From Hesseltinella vesiculosa (Eukaryota; Mucoromycota; Mucoromycetes; Mucorales; Cunninghamellaceae), in contig MCGT01000016.1 of assembly GCA_002104935.1 (NCBI GenBank), forward strand, positions 62,001-126,000: a stretch of 64,000 bases of DNA. Direction: 5' to 3'. The notes below the pieces were generated by a model. The model searched no databases and had not been told where the DNA came from. It saw only the letters and a list, made by a program, of their open reading frames with translations. Shown here one piece after another: positions 24,348 through 34,842 of the stretch. The position numbers and the translations under genes are program-made. Positions within the stretch are counted from its first letter, which is position 1. Each line of letters opens with the position of its first letter.

Positions 24348-25807
24348 TCATCGACGGTGGCGAGCCCGATGTGGAGATCTTGAGCGACTTCGTTTCCGGG
24401 AGCTCGAAGAACCACGTTCTCGACTTGACTGACGGCTGGACGGACGGCTGGAATGGCGGCTGGAACTATGGCTACGGCTGCCTCGATCTCTATCATTGCT
24501 GTGATGTCGGCTCGAGGAGGATCGATGGTCGGAATCGTCGTCATCGTAACGTCGTTTCGAGATTTTCTTGAACAGGCTCGAGTCTTTGTATTCGTAAGCT
24601 TCACGGCGACTAGACCGACTCTTCTTTTTTTGATCTGGCATATCTTGAGCCTTGGCACCCAATCCGAGTAAGGCCTCACGTTGTTGCGCAGGCTGAATTT
24701 CTGGGGCCCTAAAATGGAATTTCATCGCATGTGAACTTAAAAGATTGCACCATTTCACTTCTTGCTTGCACCTTTTTTTTCCACTTCTTTTCCCTTCTCC
24801 ATCATCTTTTCATTGCCCTAAACTTACTTGTTTGTTTTACGATTACGACCAATCCCTTCTCCTTTTTGCCAACCAAGGCCACGCAGCAGAGCTTCACCGA
24901 AAGCGTCGACGGGGATCTTTTCATAGTCATCCATCGTGGTATCATCCGCACGGCTGGCAAGGTCGTCTCGGAGGGCTGCAGCTTCATCTTGCTTTGGGAT
25001 CACCAGGTTGGCATGTTCGTTGTCATCTTGATCGTTTAGCCCATGTGTCACCTCTGAAAAAAAAAAATTGATGAGACGTGATGATCATGTTTTTTTCCTT
25101 TTTTGCCGTTCATCTCTTGATTTTGCGGGTGGTGACTTACCATGCAAAATGGCGTCAACGGCCTGGGTTTCAAGAGATTTTGGAGGTGCGGGAGAAAGGT
25201 CGGTAGGTTGGATGTCAGGACTTGAGATACAGATGGGCTCAGCTGTTTTTTTGGTATGGGTGGGCACCTGAAGACCAAAACTGGTGGCAGACTGGATCAT
25301 CACCTCTGGGTGGCCCGGGGAATCTTTTTGAGGTGCTTGCGCAGGCACAAACAGCTCCTTTTTCTTCTTTGCATTCGCACGCCAGTCGGCATTCGGTAAA
25401 GCTGCAATGGTCAGCGGCTTGGCCGCTTCCTTGGTGTGCACACTGTAGAGAATGAAAAATAAAAATAGAAGCGTACTGGCGTCAAAAAGCAGTTTTCCTT
25501 ATGCTCGTCTTGCCACAATGCCGCCATTTCATCTTTGACTCCATCCAACCCAGCTTGTACTCTATTTTTTTTTTTTCATCCATCTCATTCAACATTTCGT
25601 CGTCACTTACTGCTTTAATTTGTTGTCTTCGAAACCTTGCACAAGTTGGATCTGAGCTTCTTCCATGTCGTCATCGTCATCGTCGCCAAAGCTTAATCGA
25701 GGCTTGTTTGCTGATTTTCCAGTGTAGGCTGAGAACTTTTTGGCACCAAAGGACAGCTTCTTTGAAGATCCATTGGTATTCCCTGCAGAATCTCCATTAA
25801 AAGCCAT
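24348..25807 (-). CDS. SPP2: G-patch splicing factor, Spp2/GPKOW family
   Basis: Spp2-type proteins bind and activate the DEAH helicase Prp2 before the first splicing step. Four exons (minus): 25807-25611, 25442-25141, 25053-24828 and 24708-24348, about 361 aa. The start MAFNGDSAGNTN leads to the family motif KKLSFGAKKFSAYTGKSANK. The central G-patch reads PVDAFGEALLRGLGWQKGEG with GIGRNRK after it. The C-terminus is RS/RD rich (SRHSSRPSSRQSSRERG), typical of splicing proteins. No KOW domain is evident, so it is nearer to yeast Spp2 than to animal GPKOW. Confidence 0.85.
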
Positions 25808-26443
25808 GATCTTTGCAAGAGTGTACAATAATGCGGACAAGAGAAAGAGAGGGCGGCTCCAAAACAAAACAAAGAAATTGAATTTTTTAGTTCCGCAAAC
25901 AAGCGAAAGATGTGTTCTTGGCTCTCTGAGCAGTGACGAGGAAATGCCCAGCAAAGGGCTGAACGTCCGTAGACTTTATCACCACCCTCGTCTCCTTACG
26001 GATTCATTGGAAACGGGAAAATCACCTGGGGCTAGGAAAAACTTCCCCTTGGCTTTATTTTTTAGTAGCAAAACCATCAGCCTTGTCGTAAGCATCTTGA
26101 ATGCTTCAAACTTAGCAAAGTCGTAGCGCTAGGAGAAAGTCGTGACTGAAAAGGCTTCCACCATAACCATGTTGCAAGAATAAATGATGATAGGACTAAA
26201 TACTGGGCACAGTAGCAAAATACTGCTGAACGCAAGGAAAGTTTAGCTTCATCGAAAAGTCAAGTACTACCCTTGTAGCCAACTCCTTCCTCTTTTCTCA
26301 CTTTATTTTCAGGTGGTCTTTGGTTGGGATATCAGACATCCCAAAGCAGAATCGACATCAATTTCACTGTGCAGCTTTCACCCGCCGACCACAACGAGAA
26401 TCATTGCACGTCATTTGGTGCTCCTGCGCAAGATTTGGAATGA
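25808..26443. other. Intergenic region between Spp2-like gene and fold-back element
   Basis: No gene recognised. The short ORFs (for example 25740-26126 on the plus strand) overlap the Spp2 first exon or lack features. Confidence 0.45.
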
Positions 26444-27250
26444 ACTGATGAAGAGCAATTTCGCACGGCGATTTTTGATCAGATTGCCTGAGGGGTCCCC
26501 TGAGGAAATTGGTTGATTTTTTCATTTTTTTAGCGGGAGAATCGGAGGCGTCAAAACGAAACTGATCAAACGTTGGCTGAGCAACCTTGCCCAATCCATT
26601 TTGGTTTTTCAGAGTCATTGGCATTCATGGATTTACACACTTGTGTAAAATGTCACGTTGATGCGATCATTCAAAAGCGCTGTGCAGCAATTGTCTGTTT
26701 ATTTTCAAAACGAAGAAAGATGAATTTAGGTGGCCACGTCCAATCTCCGCCCTGTGCCTTTCCCATCCTGGCTGGTGCTCGCAGGGCAATGGGTGATCAG
26801 TCCATGCAGCTATCGCCTCTAAAAAAATCGAATGGTCCAGGGTCAGTCTGAAGGCCCAAAGCTCAGCGTTCCCCAGAGAGTACCTGATTTCGTTGGCTGT
26901 CAATTGCCCTGCGAGCACCAGCCAGGAAGGGAAAGGCACAGGGCGGAGATTGGACGTGGCCACCCAAATTCATCTTTCTTCGTTTTGAAAATAGACAGAC
27001 AATTGCTGCACAGCGCTTTTGAATGATCGCATCAACGTGACATTTTACACAAGTGTGTAAATTCATGAATGCCAATGACTCTGAAAAACCAAAATGGATT
27101 GGGCAAGATTGCTCAGCCAACGTTTGATCAGTTTCGTTTGACGCCTCCGATTCTTCCGCTAAAAAAATGAAACAATCAACCAATTTCCTCAGGGGACCCC
27201 TCAGGCAATCTGATCAAAAATCGCCGGGCAAAATTGGTCTTCACCAAGTC
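26444..27250. mobile_element. Fold-back (long inverted repeat) element, MITE-like
   Basis: Two arms of about 340 bp, roughly 26450-26795 and 26895-27237, are inverted copies with few mismatches, separated by about 100 bp. Matching blocks include CCTGAGGGGTCCCCTGAGG (26488) against CCTCAGGGGACCCCTCAGG (27188), ACACTTGTGTAAAATGTCAC against GTGACATTTTACACAAGTGT, and GGCACAGGGCGGAGATTGG near the loop. No transposase ORF is present, so it would be non-autonomous. Diverged single copies are at 2.44 and 52.78 kb. Exact ends and any target duplication were not resolved. Confidence 0.85.
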
Positions 27251-27605
27251 CTACCTCGAACTAGTACACAGTTAATAGGTGAGATAGCTAGCCATATACA
27301 CAAAGCCTGGTAAGCAAGGTAGAGCCAAGCTAGAAGCACCACAGCCTGACCACTGCCAACCCTAGCCACATCCGCAAGAGCTTGGCAGTGTTCAGGGCAT
27401 TTTTCGTTGCCGCTAGCATTCTCGAGCCATCTGTGATCCAGTGGCGAGGATTTTTTATTATTTTGGATTTTGGGTGAAAATAGAAAATCAATGTGATTGG
27501 CTGGGTAATCATTGCCGGCCACCTTTTTGCCTTTTTATGGGCCCGTCCCATTCTTTTTCTCTCCTTCTTTCTTTCCAACTTTTTTTTTTTTTTGTGTGTC
27601 TTAAA
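27251..27605. other. Upstream region of the bZIP gene
   Basis: 355 bp without an independent gene; the bZIP reading frame is open upstream of its ATG but non-coding in character. A T-rich leader (27580-27592) precedes the ATG. Confidence 0.45.
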
Positions 27606-29072
27606 ATGAATAACGAAAACATGTCCACGATTGATTGGATTTTACAGTTGGAAACTTGCCCTGAGGAAGTAACAAGCAATCCGTTACTATTCGATCTGGA
27701 GACTCCCATGACCAGTGGCTTCCCAACGCCATCCTTGAAACTTGACAGACGCAGTGAACACCCGCCGTCGACTGCCAAGAAACTATCAAAACCACACAGC
27801 AACGAGGCCTTCTCTGGGAAGCTCGACTTCCGCCCCACAATGACAGACCATATACCCGAACATCAGCTGAAGTCCATGTCACCAAAAGAAAGACGGCAAC
27901 TTCGCAACAAAATATCGGCCAGGAATTTCCGTAACCGAAGAAAAGGTAAATCAAAAAAAAGAAAAAAACGTGGAGATAGAGCGAGCGAGACCATCCAAAA
28001 AAAGAAGGCTGAATGGGAAAAAAAAATGTTGGTCTTGGGGTTGGGTTTTGTACCACGAGTAATTTATACATTCCTTTTCCCCCTGGTTATAGAATACATC
28101 GAATCCATCGAAGAACAACTCGATGATCAAAAACAAGAGAATGAAAAACTGAGGTCTGAATTAGCAACGATGCGTAATGAAATGGATCAACTTCGTGATA
28201 TCAACCAGCAATTACGCCTGGATCTCGTTTTGTATGAGCAGGGTGTGCGACCCATGCCTCTCAATCCAGCCATGACAACCCCACCATTAGCGGATGCTCT
28301 GACCGCCACCACTCCCCCTACAGCCATCGCTTCCGCCACCACAGGCCTGATGCCTATAGACGACCTGTTCACCACTTCTTCCTCATCCTCCTCGGGCGAC
28401 TCTTCACCCAACGAATTGATGCTTATGGAGTCTTCACCCTTGGTGATGGATGCTTCCTGGCCACCCGCTTTCAACATGTTCCTTTCCCATGCCCTCTTCC
28501 CCGACTTGTCTCTGCCGCTGTCCAACAAATCCATGGACACCAATTTGGCCCCCAATGTCATGGAAGTATTCCAGCGCTACCCTCTGCTTGCTCCTGCTCT
28601 CATGTCTATTGTCGTTGGCCACACCATGACCTTGTCTACAGACGACCTCTTGCGCCTAAACTTCAGCACCCAAACTGTACCTACCACCTCCGACAAGGAA
28701 ATGTTCAAAGTGTGGGAGCTGCTAGAACCCTCACTGCAAGCAGCCATGACCACCATTGACAGTACCACCAAAGCCATCGACTACTACACCGACGACGAAG
28801 ACGACGACCAGTTCCTGGATGCCCCCGTTCCCGAGGAAGATGACCGTGCCGACGGTAACCCCAGCCATTACTGTGCCATCCGGTATCTGCGTAACCCTGT
28901 CTGTGCTGCCCACCGCTACATGAAGGATTATGTTTGCGCCCTTGTTCATCAATGCGTCGAACAATATGTCTTGCAGCAACAGCAAGAACAACAACAGCGT
29001 CAACATGAAACAAAGTGCAGCATCTATGCTACCTTCCGTCGATGCAAAGAACGCTTTGTCACTGTCTCATAG
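27606..29072 (+). CDS. bZIP transcription factor
   Basis: Nuclear DNA-binding regulator, about 439 aa. Exons 27606-27945 and 28093-29072. The basic region at residues ~96-113 (KERRQLRNKISARNFRNRRK) has the N-x7-R invariant pair, and the leucine zipper continues in exon 2 (EYIESIEEQLDDQKQENEKL). The rest is low complexity (Pro/Thr/Ser) with an acidic patch (YYTDDEDDDQFLDAPVPEED) that could activate transcription, and a Gln run near the end. The intron between basic region and zipper is 147 nt and stop-free in frame, so its retention would insert 49 residues. Target genes are unknown. The family resembles AP-1/Hac1-type fungal bZIPs, without closer assignment. Confidence 0.88.
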   Translation: MNNENMSTIDWILQLETCPEEVTSNPLLFDLETPMTSGFPTPSLKLDRRSEHPPSTAKKLSKPHSNEAFSGKLDFRPTMTDHIPEHQLKSMSPKERRQLRNKISARNFRNRRKGKSKKRKKRGDRASETIQKKKAEWEKKMLVLGLGFVPRVIYTFLFPLVIEYIESIEEQLDDQKQENEKLRSELATMRNEMDQLRDINQQLRLDLVLYEQGVRPMPLNPAMTTPPLADALTATTPPTAIASATTGLMPIDDLFTTSSSSSSGDSSPNELMLMESSPLVMDASWPPAFNMFLSHALFPDLSLPLSNKSMDTNLAPNVMEVFQRYPLLAPALMSIVVGHTMTLSTDDLLRLNFSTQTVPTTSDKEMFKVWELLEPSLQAAMTTIDSTTKAIDYYTDDEDDDQFLDAPVPEEDDRADGNPSHYCAIRYLRNPVCAAHRYMKDYVCALVHQCVEQYVLQQQQEQQQRQHETKCSIYATFRRCKERFVTVS

Positions 29073-29122
29073 TCCAATCTATCTTTTTCATCATTGATCT
29101 CCCCTCTCTTTACTATTTTTGA

Positions 29123-29128
29123 AATAAA
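29123..29128 (+). terminator. Possible polyadenylation signal of the bZIP gene
   Basis: AATAAA lies about 50 bp after the stop codon. It is an exact match, but the convergent ATG27 gene ends only 60 bp further on, so 3' ends may overlap. Confidence 0.4.
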
Positions 29129-29189
29129 AAAGTGCTTTTTTTTATTTTAATGCAAGAATGAAGGGTCTGCCGAGAGAGATGAGATAAAA

Positions 29190-30502
29190 TTAGACTGCCA
29201 CATAGCCACCGCTTCCACCTCGTCGCCTGCTGAGGATGGTATCCATGATTCTCGACATTGTATCCTACAAAAGGCGTATTGCTGAGCATGGAGATGTTGT
29301 ATCATGAACTCTTACCTTGATGACAAATGGCAAGTCCAGCCAGAAGTCTATCAACCATGGTTAGCCACGTGGCATTTTTTATTTTTTTTTTTTTTGTTGC
29401 AAACCTCGGTGAATGATCAAGTCTTGGCCTCGGGCATTGTAAACTATACGGTTGTAAACGGCTCCACCAATGAAATAGATCAAGCCAAAGTAAAAGGTCC
29501 TTTGGGAAAAATGGGAATGAGTCAAAACAGTTTTTTTTGATTTGTCCTACATTTTGACAAGCTGAGTGACGACACTTGAGGAAGGTGACGATTCATTTCC
29601 ATTTTTGGGTGGGGCCTGATTTGGTTGGAACCCACAGGCAAACACCGTCCGCCAGTGCAGACTCAGAACATTGTTTTGATAGGATATGAAGGAAGGCTCA
29701 GATGGCTCTGCCTACCTCGGGTCAAAAAAATAAAAAAAGGGTTGTCCCCAAACTCTGGAACCTTCTATCTCTCTTACATTTCTGTCCTGTGACGGATCAC
29801 ATTCCAATGCTATGGAAGCTGACTGAGCTTGCCCTGCCTCGTTTTGACCACCATTCAAAGTCAATGAAAATTGCGTACCAGCTATCCCATTTCAAAATTC
29901 ACTAGTGTCAATGCCTTGGTCATTTTACCAACCGACCCACTCACCTCTTGACAAATCATCGTAGTTTTCAATCGCTCTAAATTCAGACTTCAAGCCAGAA
30001 CTGCCAACAAAAAAAAAAAAAAAAGTGAGTTACCAACTCATTTGGACCTTCACGTACTCTTTAAACTCGCCAGCAATGCTCTGTACAGTGGCTACATAGT
30101 CTTCAGTGCCTTTACGATAGACAACGCGATGGCAGATATACTATGAGATCATCGGTGAGTGGCAAAAAGTAAAACAGCTGAGAGCTGACATTTACCGTGC
30201 CAGTTTCGCAGTCATTTTCATTTGTTTGTGCCGGCAACGTGTCACAAATGTTAATTTGCCATTGATTTGACGTCTTGCCTGGGTGTGTATTTGATTCCTG
30301 GACAAGCTCTATTTTCCTGAATATCGACCAGTCAACGACAGGAAATCTCAGGGGGGTCATCACCTTACTTATTCAATCTAGAAAGATCAAGCTGGCCATC
30401 TACAGCTGGGAGAGGACGGTAGCCTCGTTCACAATAGGATTGCGCACCAAGGCACAAGGTCAAGCTCGACGCTAACCAAGCTAGAGACAGGCTTGAAACC
30501 AT
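29190..30502 (-). CDS. ATG27: Autophagy protein ATG27-like (MRH domain, single membrane span)
   Basis: Type I membrane protein of Golgi, endosomes and autophagic membranes; Atg27 helps supply Atg9 vesicles. Nine exons (minus): 30502-30369, 30316-30196, 30140-30058, 30000-29945, 29881-29778, 29711-29551, 29499-29405, 29347-29316 and 29264-29190, about 286 aa. A signal peptide (MVSSLSLAWLASSLTLCLGA) is followed by a cysteine-containing lumenal MRH-like domain (ICDTLP; YICHRVVYRKG; NVLSLHWRTVFACGF), one membrane helix (FYFGLIYFIGGAVYN) and a short cytosolic tail ending RGGSGGYVAV, matching the family's C-terminal GYVxV. Start is uncertain: an in-frame ATG lies at 30565, but the chosen one gives the better signal peptide. 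Confidence 0.85.
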
Positions 30503-30695
30503 ATGAAATGAAAAGATGAGGAAGGAAAGAAAAAGAAAGGAGGCAAATGAAGGAGGGAGGATCATGTCAAAAGGGATGTGCATTTATTTGTTTTTTCTTT
30601 TCGAAACAGTACACCCTGTCACAAATAAGGAGTTCAATAGATGATGCTGAAGATGTGTATAATTTAGAGGATGCGAAAATTACTGCGAGAAGAGT

Positions 30696-32202
30696 CTATT
30701 CATTGTGCAAATGTTCGGCCCGTTTGTTTTTAGGTAAACCGCCACCAGGTTGGTTCCAAGAGAGATAGTTTTCATCACCAAGTTTTCTACAATAAAAAAA
30801 TAAAGTTCAGGGACTGGACACCTCCTTGCATCTTTTTTTTACCTTGGCTTGACTAAATGTCGTACAGTAAAGATGAAACCCAATAGCAAACATAGAGCCC
30901 CGATGGCTAAATAGGCAATGCCAAGGTATGGGTTTCTGCCGCCCAAAGGTGTCGTGGTTGACAGTACCAGCCATTTGGAACCTTCATAGGAGAGCGTATC
31001 AAAATCTAGAATGGAAAAAAAAAAAACAGTTGACGGCCATGATCCTCCATGTGCAACCTATTTTTTGCACTTGCTCATATCAATGGCTACACGCCACCGT
31101 CCAGCTTGCAGATCGTCTTGGTCATTCCTTGCCCATAGTTTTCTAAAATCAGGTAAAGCAGAGACATGCATCCACACCATGAAGCGCTCCATGGTTGAGA
31201 GATCAGGAGGAGGATACTGCGCGGTATAGGCGCCGTTGGGATAACGCAAGGACCAGTTGGGAGGTGGGGCGATTTGGCTGATGCTGTACTGTGTCATGCC
31301 ATACTTTTGCTTGTCGGTTGGCCAGGCAACGTTCGACGTGCTGAAATTGTAATGGCTGCCATCGGCCAAAGAAGTGAAGTTGGAAGCAGTGTCTAACAGG
31401 CAAAGATAAAGAAATATGGGATGAATACCAACAGGGTCTATTCATTGGCCTGCCAGAGATGCCTCACCGTTGAACATGGAGTTAGCAATCAACCCACAGG
31501 GATAAATATATTGCCCTTGACCGTTGTTGGCCAGAGGGTTGCAGTTGTTGTCATAAGTGGTGCCGGAAGCTGGTTTTCCCTGCAGCTGGTCAGGATCGTA
31601 GTTTTTGACGTATAAGCGATGATTCTGATAAAAGTTTGTCAGTCGATAGTACATGTAGATTGGCCCGGTCATGGTCGAAGGCACAGTAAAATCGATAACG
31701 CACTGGGGAATCGTGAGGTTGTTTGGGTTGGCCCAGGTAGGATCGATAAACTGCGTGCTGTTTTGAATGTGGAAAGCTGGAGGTTCCATAGAAGTGAGAT
31801 TATCATCATTGCCAAAGTTGTATGTGTAAAGATTGGATGCAAGATAGACGGGATCGGTATATTGTGCACAGTGGCTGTAGTTGATCAAGATTTCATTTAC
31901 CTGCGACATTTTAGAAAATGAGTCGGTTTTACAAGAACAGGCGAATCGTAGCAGTTACCTTGCCACTGTTCCAGTACAGCAGGCCGCCAATGGGACAAAA
32001 CAATATACCAAAGATAAACAAGGTCGGTAGGGTTGTTCGTGGAATCAAAACGGGTTGCCAAGCCGGTAATCGTTGCTGGCGAAAAGGGCCATCTGTGGAA
32101 GAAGGCAGCCGCATAAGCTGGTTAAATACAAGTCCATCGTAACCTTTCCAACCGAGTGACAATACCTTCAGGTCGCTTTGACTTTTTTTCGGTGTCGTCC
32201 AT
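30696..32202 (-). CDS. LEM3/CDC50 family subunit of P4-ATPase flippase
   Basis: Beta subunit that lets P4-type ATPases leave the ER and flip phospholipids. Six exons (minus): 32202-32166, 32092-31959, 31900-31468, 31392-31075, 31005-30843 and 30786-30696, about 391 aa. The topology is two membrane helices ([35 protein letters not shown]) around a large lumenal domain with family motifs ([47 protein letters not shown]). The tail is [12 protein letters not shown]. The fourth intron starts with GC rather than GT: only a donor at 31074-31073 restores the frame into [12 protein letters not shown]. Which P4-ATPase it pairs with cannot be told. Confidence 0.92.
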
Positions 32203-32515
32203 GATGAAAAAGCCAAGAAAAGAAGAGCCTTTTTTTTTTTTTTTTTTTTTTTTTGTTGCACTTCTAGCTCGGAAGCAATTTCTACCGCTCTGCCGCAAAG
32301 CATTGGACCTACCATTGGCTCCCCCTTTATTTTTCCCAATTTCACCCACTTGCAAGTGCAACATTTGAGCTGGCAAAAATGAGACGTTGCAATTTGGGAT
32401 TAATTGCAAGCTGAAGCGTGAAGCAACATGCTTTAAAAAGATAAAAAATTCCCACTCTTTTTTTTTTTCCCTCTTTCTTTTGATTTTCCCTCCTGAAAAA
32501 TTCAAAAAAAGTGTG
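32203..32515. promoter_or_regulatory. Divergent promoter region, LEM3/CDC50 and MIOX
   Basis: 313 bp between divergent start codons. It contains a 24-nt T run (32231-32254) and a second T-rich block (32457-32490). No specific factor site is claimed. Confidence 0.4.
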
Positions 32516-33509
32516 ATGCGCAATTTTCAAGATCTCGTGCCTTTGATTGCTGAACAAACAACAAATTCAGCAGGCGGGCTGGTGACATGGCGGCAGTCCA
32601 AAAAACCGGCTGAAACGTTTCGTGACTATGACCACGCCAACGACAACGTCTCTGCTTTGTACAGGGAAAACCACGAAAAGCAAACAGTAGCCCATGTCCT
32701 GGCGCAGAAAAAAAAATACTGCCGTCGGGATCGACCCCAGAAAGACATGAGTGTCTGGCAAGTGCTTGAAATCCTCGATAGCTTTGTCGACGACTCCGAC
32801 CCTGACACTCACCTGTCACAAATCATGCATGCCATGCAATCTGCCGAGGCCGCTCGTAAGGATGACCAGCCTCGATGGCTGATCTTGACCGCTCTGATAC
32901 ATGACCTCGGCAAGCTACTCTCAGTCATGGGTGAGCCTCAGGTAAGACCTTGTCCCTTCCCCGACGAGCTTAATCATCTTGGGAGGGGTTTTTTTCCCTA
33001 GTGGACTGTTGTTGGCGACACTTTCCCTGTGGGCTGCGCATTTTCCGACAAGGTGGTATACTGGGATTATTTTCAAACCAACCCAGATTCACAAGTATCT
33101 GCTTATCAGTCGAAGCATGGGATTTATAACCCTCATTGTGGTACGTATGTGGGAGCGAAAAACACGAGGAAAGTTAGCCGCTCACTTTTTTAAATCCCGG
33201 TTGGGAGCAGGTCTTGACGAGGTGCACATGTCCTTTGGTCATGACGAGTACTTGTATCACATCGTCAAGGACTATCTTCCAGAGGAGGCATCTTACGTGA
33301 TTCGCTTCCATTCTTTTTATTCCTGTCACACCGCTGGGGCTTATGAATGGCTGATGAACGACCACGACCACACCATGATGCATTGGGTCAAGGTTTTTAA
33401 CCAGTACGATCTTTACTCCAAGGATGAAAAAGTGCCCGACGTACAGGCTCTCCGTCCATATTACGAAGACCTCATTGCCGAATTTTTTCCTGCAAAGATC
33501 AAATGGTGA
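32516..33509 (+). CDS. myo-Inositol oxygenase (MIOX)
   Basis: Di-iron oxygenase converting myo-inositol to D-glucuronate, the entry to inositol catabolism; cytosolic. Exons 32516-32941, 33002-33140 and 33211-33509, about 287 aa, full family length. All metal ligands known from mouse MIOX have counterparts: His in MHAMQSAEAARK, His-Asp in LTALIHDLGK, His in MSFGHDEY, His in RFHSFYSCH and Asp in FNQYDLYSK. The end (DVQALRPYYEDLIAEFFP) also matches. The substrate loop GDTFPVGC is present. MIOX has a patchy distribution in fungi. No other inositol-pathway gene lies nearby. Confidence 0.95.
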
Positions 33510-34842
33510 AATAAAGGCCATGGCTACTGCTGCCATTTTTTTAGGGCAAGACCTCCAATGGCTTGGTTGGAGTATCCTTTGATGAAATCTAGCACCTTCT
33601 TTTTGTTGGCTCCAAGTGTCAGAGCACAACTTACCAACACGATGAGCAATCTGGCATGAAGCATCTTCGGCCCGAGACTATACGTCCCTGGCTAAAAACG
33701 TGGACTTTTAAAACCAGTGCAACCCGATCGTCATCGACTCAAACGGCCATGACGCTTCGGGTGTTTCATACTAAGAAGTCATCTTGAAAAAGAAGCACAC
33801 CTACCCCTGAATCGACTCCTCATCCTCACTCCAAATTTAGCCATTAATTAATATTTTTTTTTTTAGATTCCAACCTGATCCATTGACGAATAGGTCCACA
33901 CTCAAGTAAGAAGATTGGTCCCCAAAACGATTTTATTGTTAATGTTCTAGCCCCTCCCCCACTCAACCTCACTGTCCCATCCTCTTTCTTGACATTGGCA
34001 TGGCGAAGCAATAAAAAAAAGATGATCGTTTTTTCTTTGCGCCCTGTGGTCAGTTGCTGGTGTTTGAAGAAGCCCCTTGAGCCAATCATCACAATACATA
34101 GAAGAGTGTTGCTGTCAAAAGGAAAAAGGTCACATGACTCGATGAACAACTTTCCATGCAAAGCTGGAAGGCCGGCTGCCTTTCATCCTGATTGGTGAAG
34201 AAACTGCAATGAACAAAAAGGTGCTGAAGAACGTTCCTTGGCCGACAAGTTCTATTTTTTCCATAGTTTTCTTTTTCACCCTTTCATCCTTATCGCTTGC
34301 ATTTTATTCCCTTTCTTCTTAATCATTTTCATCCTATTCCTCTCTCAAAAATACCATAAAAGCAATAAAAAAATATCGTTTGATCTTGTAAGTCACCATT
34401 TAAAATAGAAAAAGAAAAATAAACACAAAAAAAACATAAAAATAAAAAAAGTAGCCTGGGTAATTCTCACTCGCTTTCTTTGTTTTCTTCTTTATTCTCA
34501 ACTTGCCCCCCTATTAGCATCATCAGCATCTCGGCAGTCTATCCGTGTACCCACCCCATCTATCAAACTAGGTAAACCTCCTTTCATGAAAGCAGTATGA
34601 TGTTCATACTCAACTTTATTTTTGCTAGATTCCCCTCCCCCTTCCCCAATCACACATCCAACCTTTTCCCCTTTTCCTTGTCTTGGGATCATCCTTTTTT
34701 ATTTTTTTCGAACCTTTCTTCTCATTGCGAACACTTGCCACTACCCAATTGTTGAACATCTATATCATCCACCAGGTACGCTCTTGACTACCCGACGTGT
34801 CAGTTTTCTTACCACGTTATGACATTGTCATGTTTAGTGTTT
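33510..34842. other. Intergenic region and probable leader of the ankyrin gene
   Basis: No separate gene is supported. From about 34500 splice-like borders appear (AACTAG then GTAAACC at 34572; TTGCTAG at 34629; CACCAG then GTACGC at 34777; ATGTTTAG at 34836), with an open stretch encoding RVPTPSIKLDSPPPSPIT. This may be a spliced 5' leader or missed N-terminal exons of the ankyrin gene; no upstream ATG is convincing. Confidence 0.45.
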
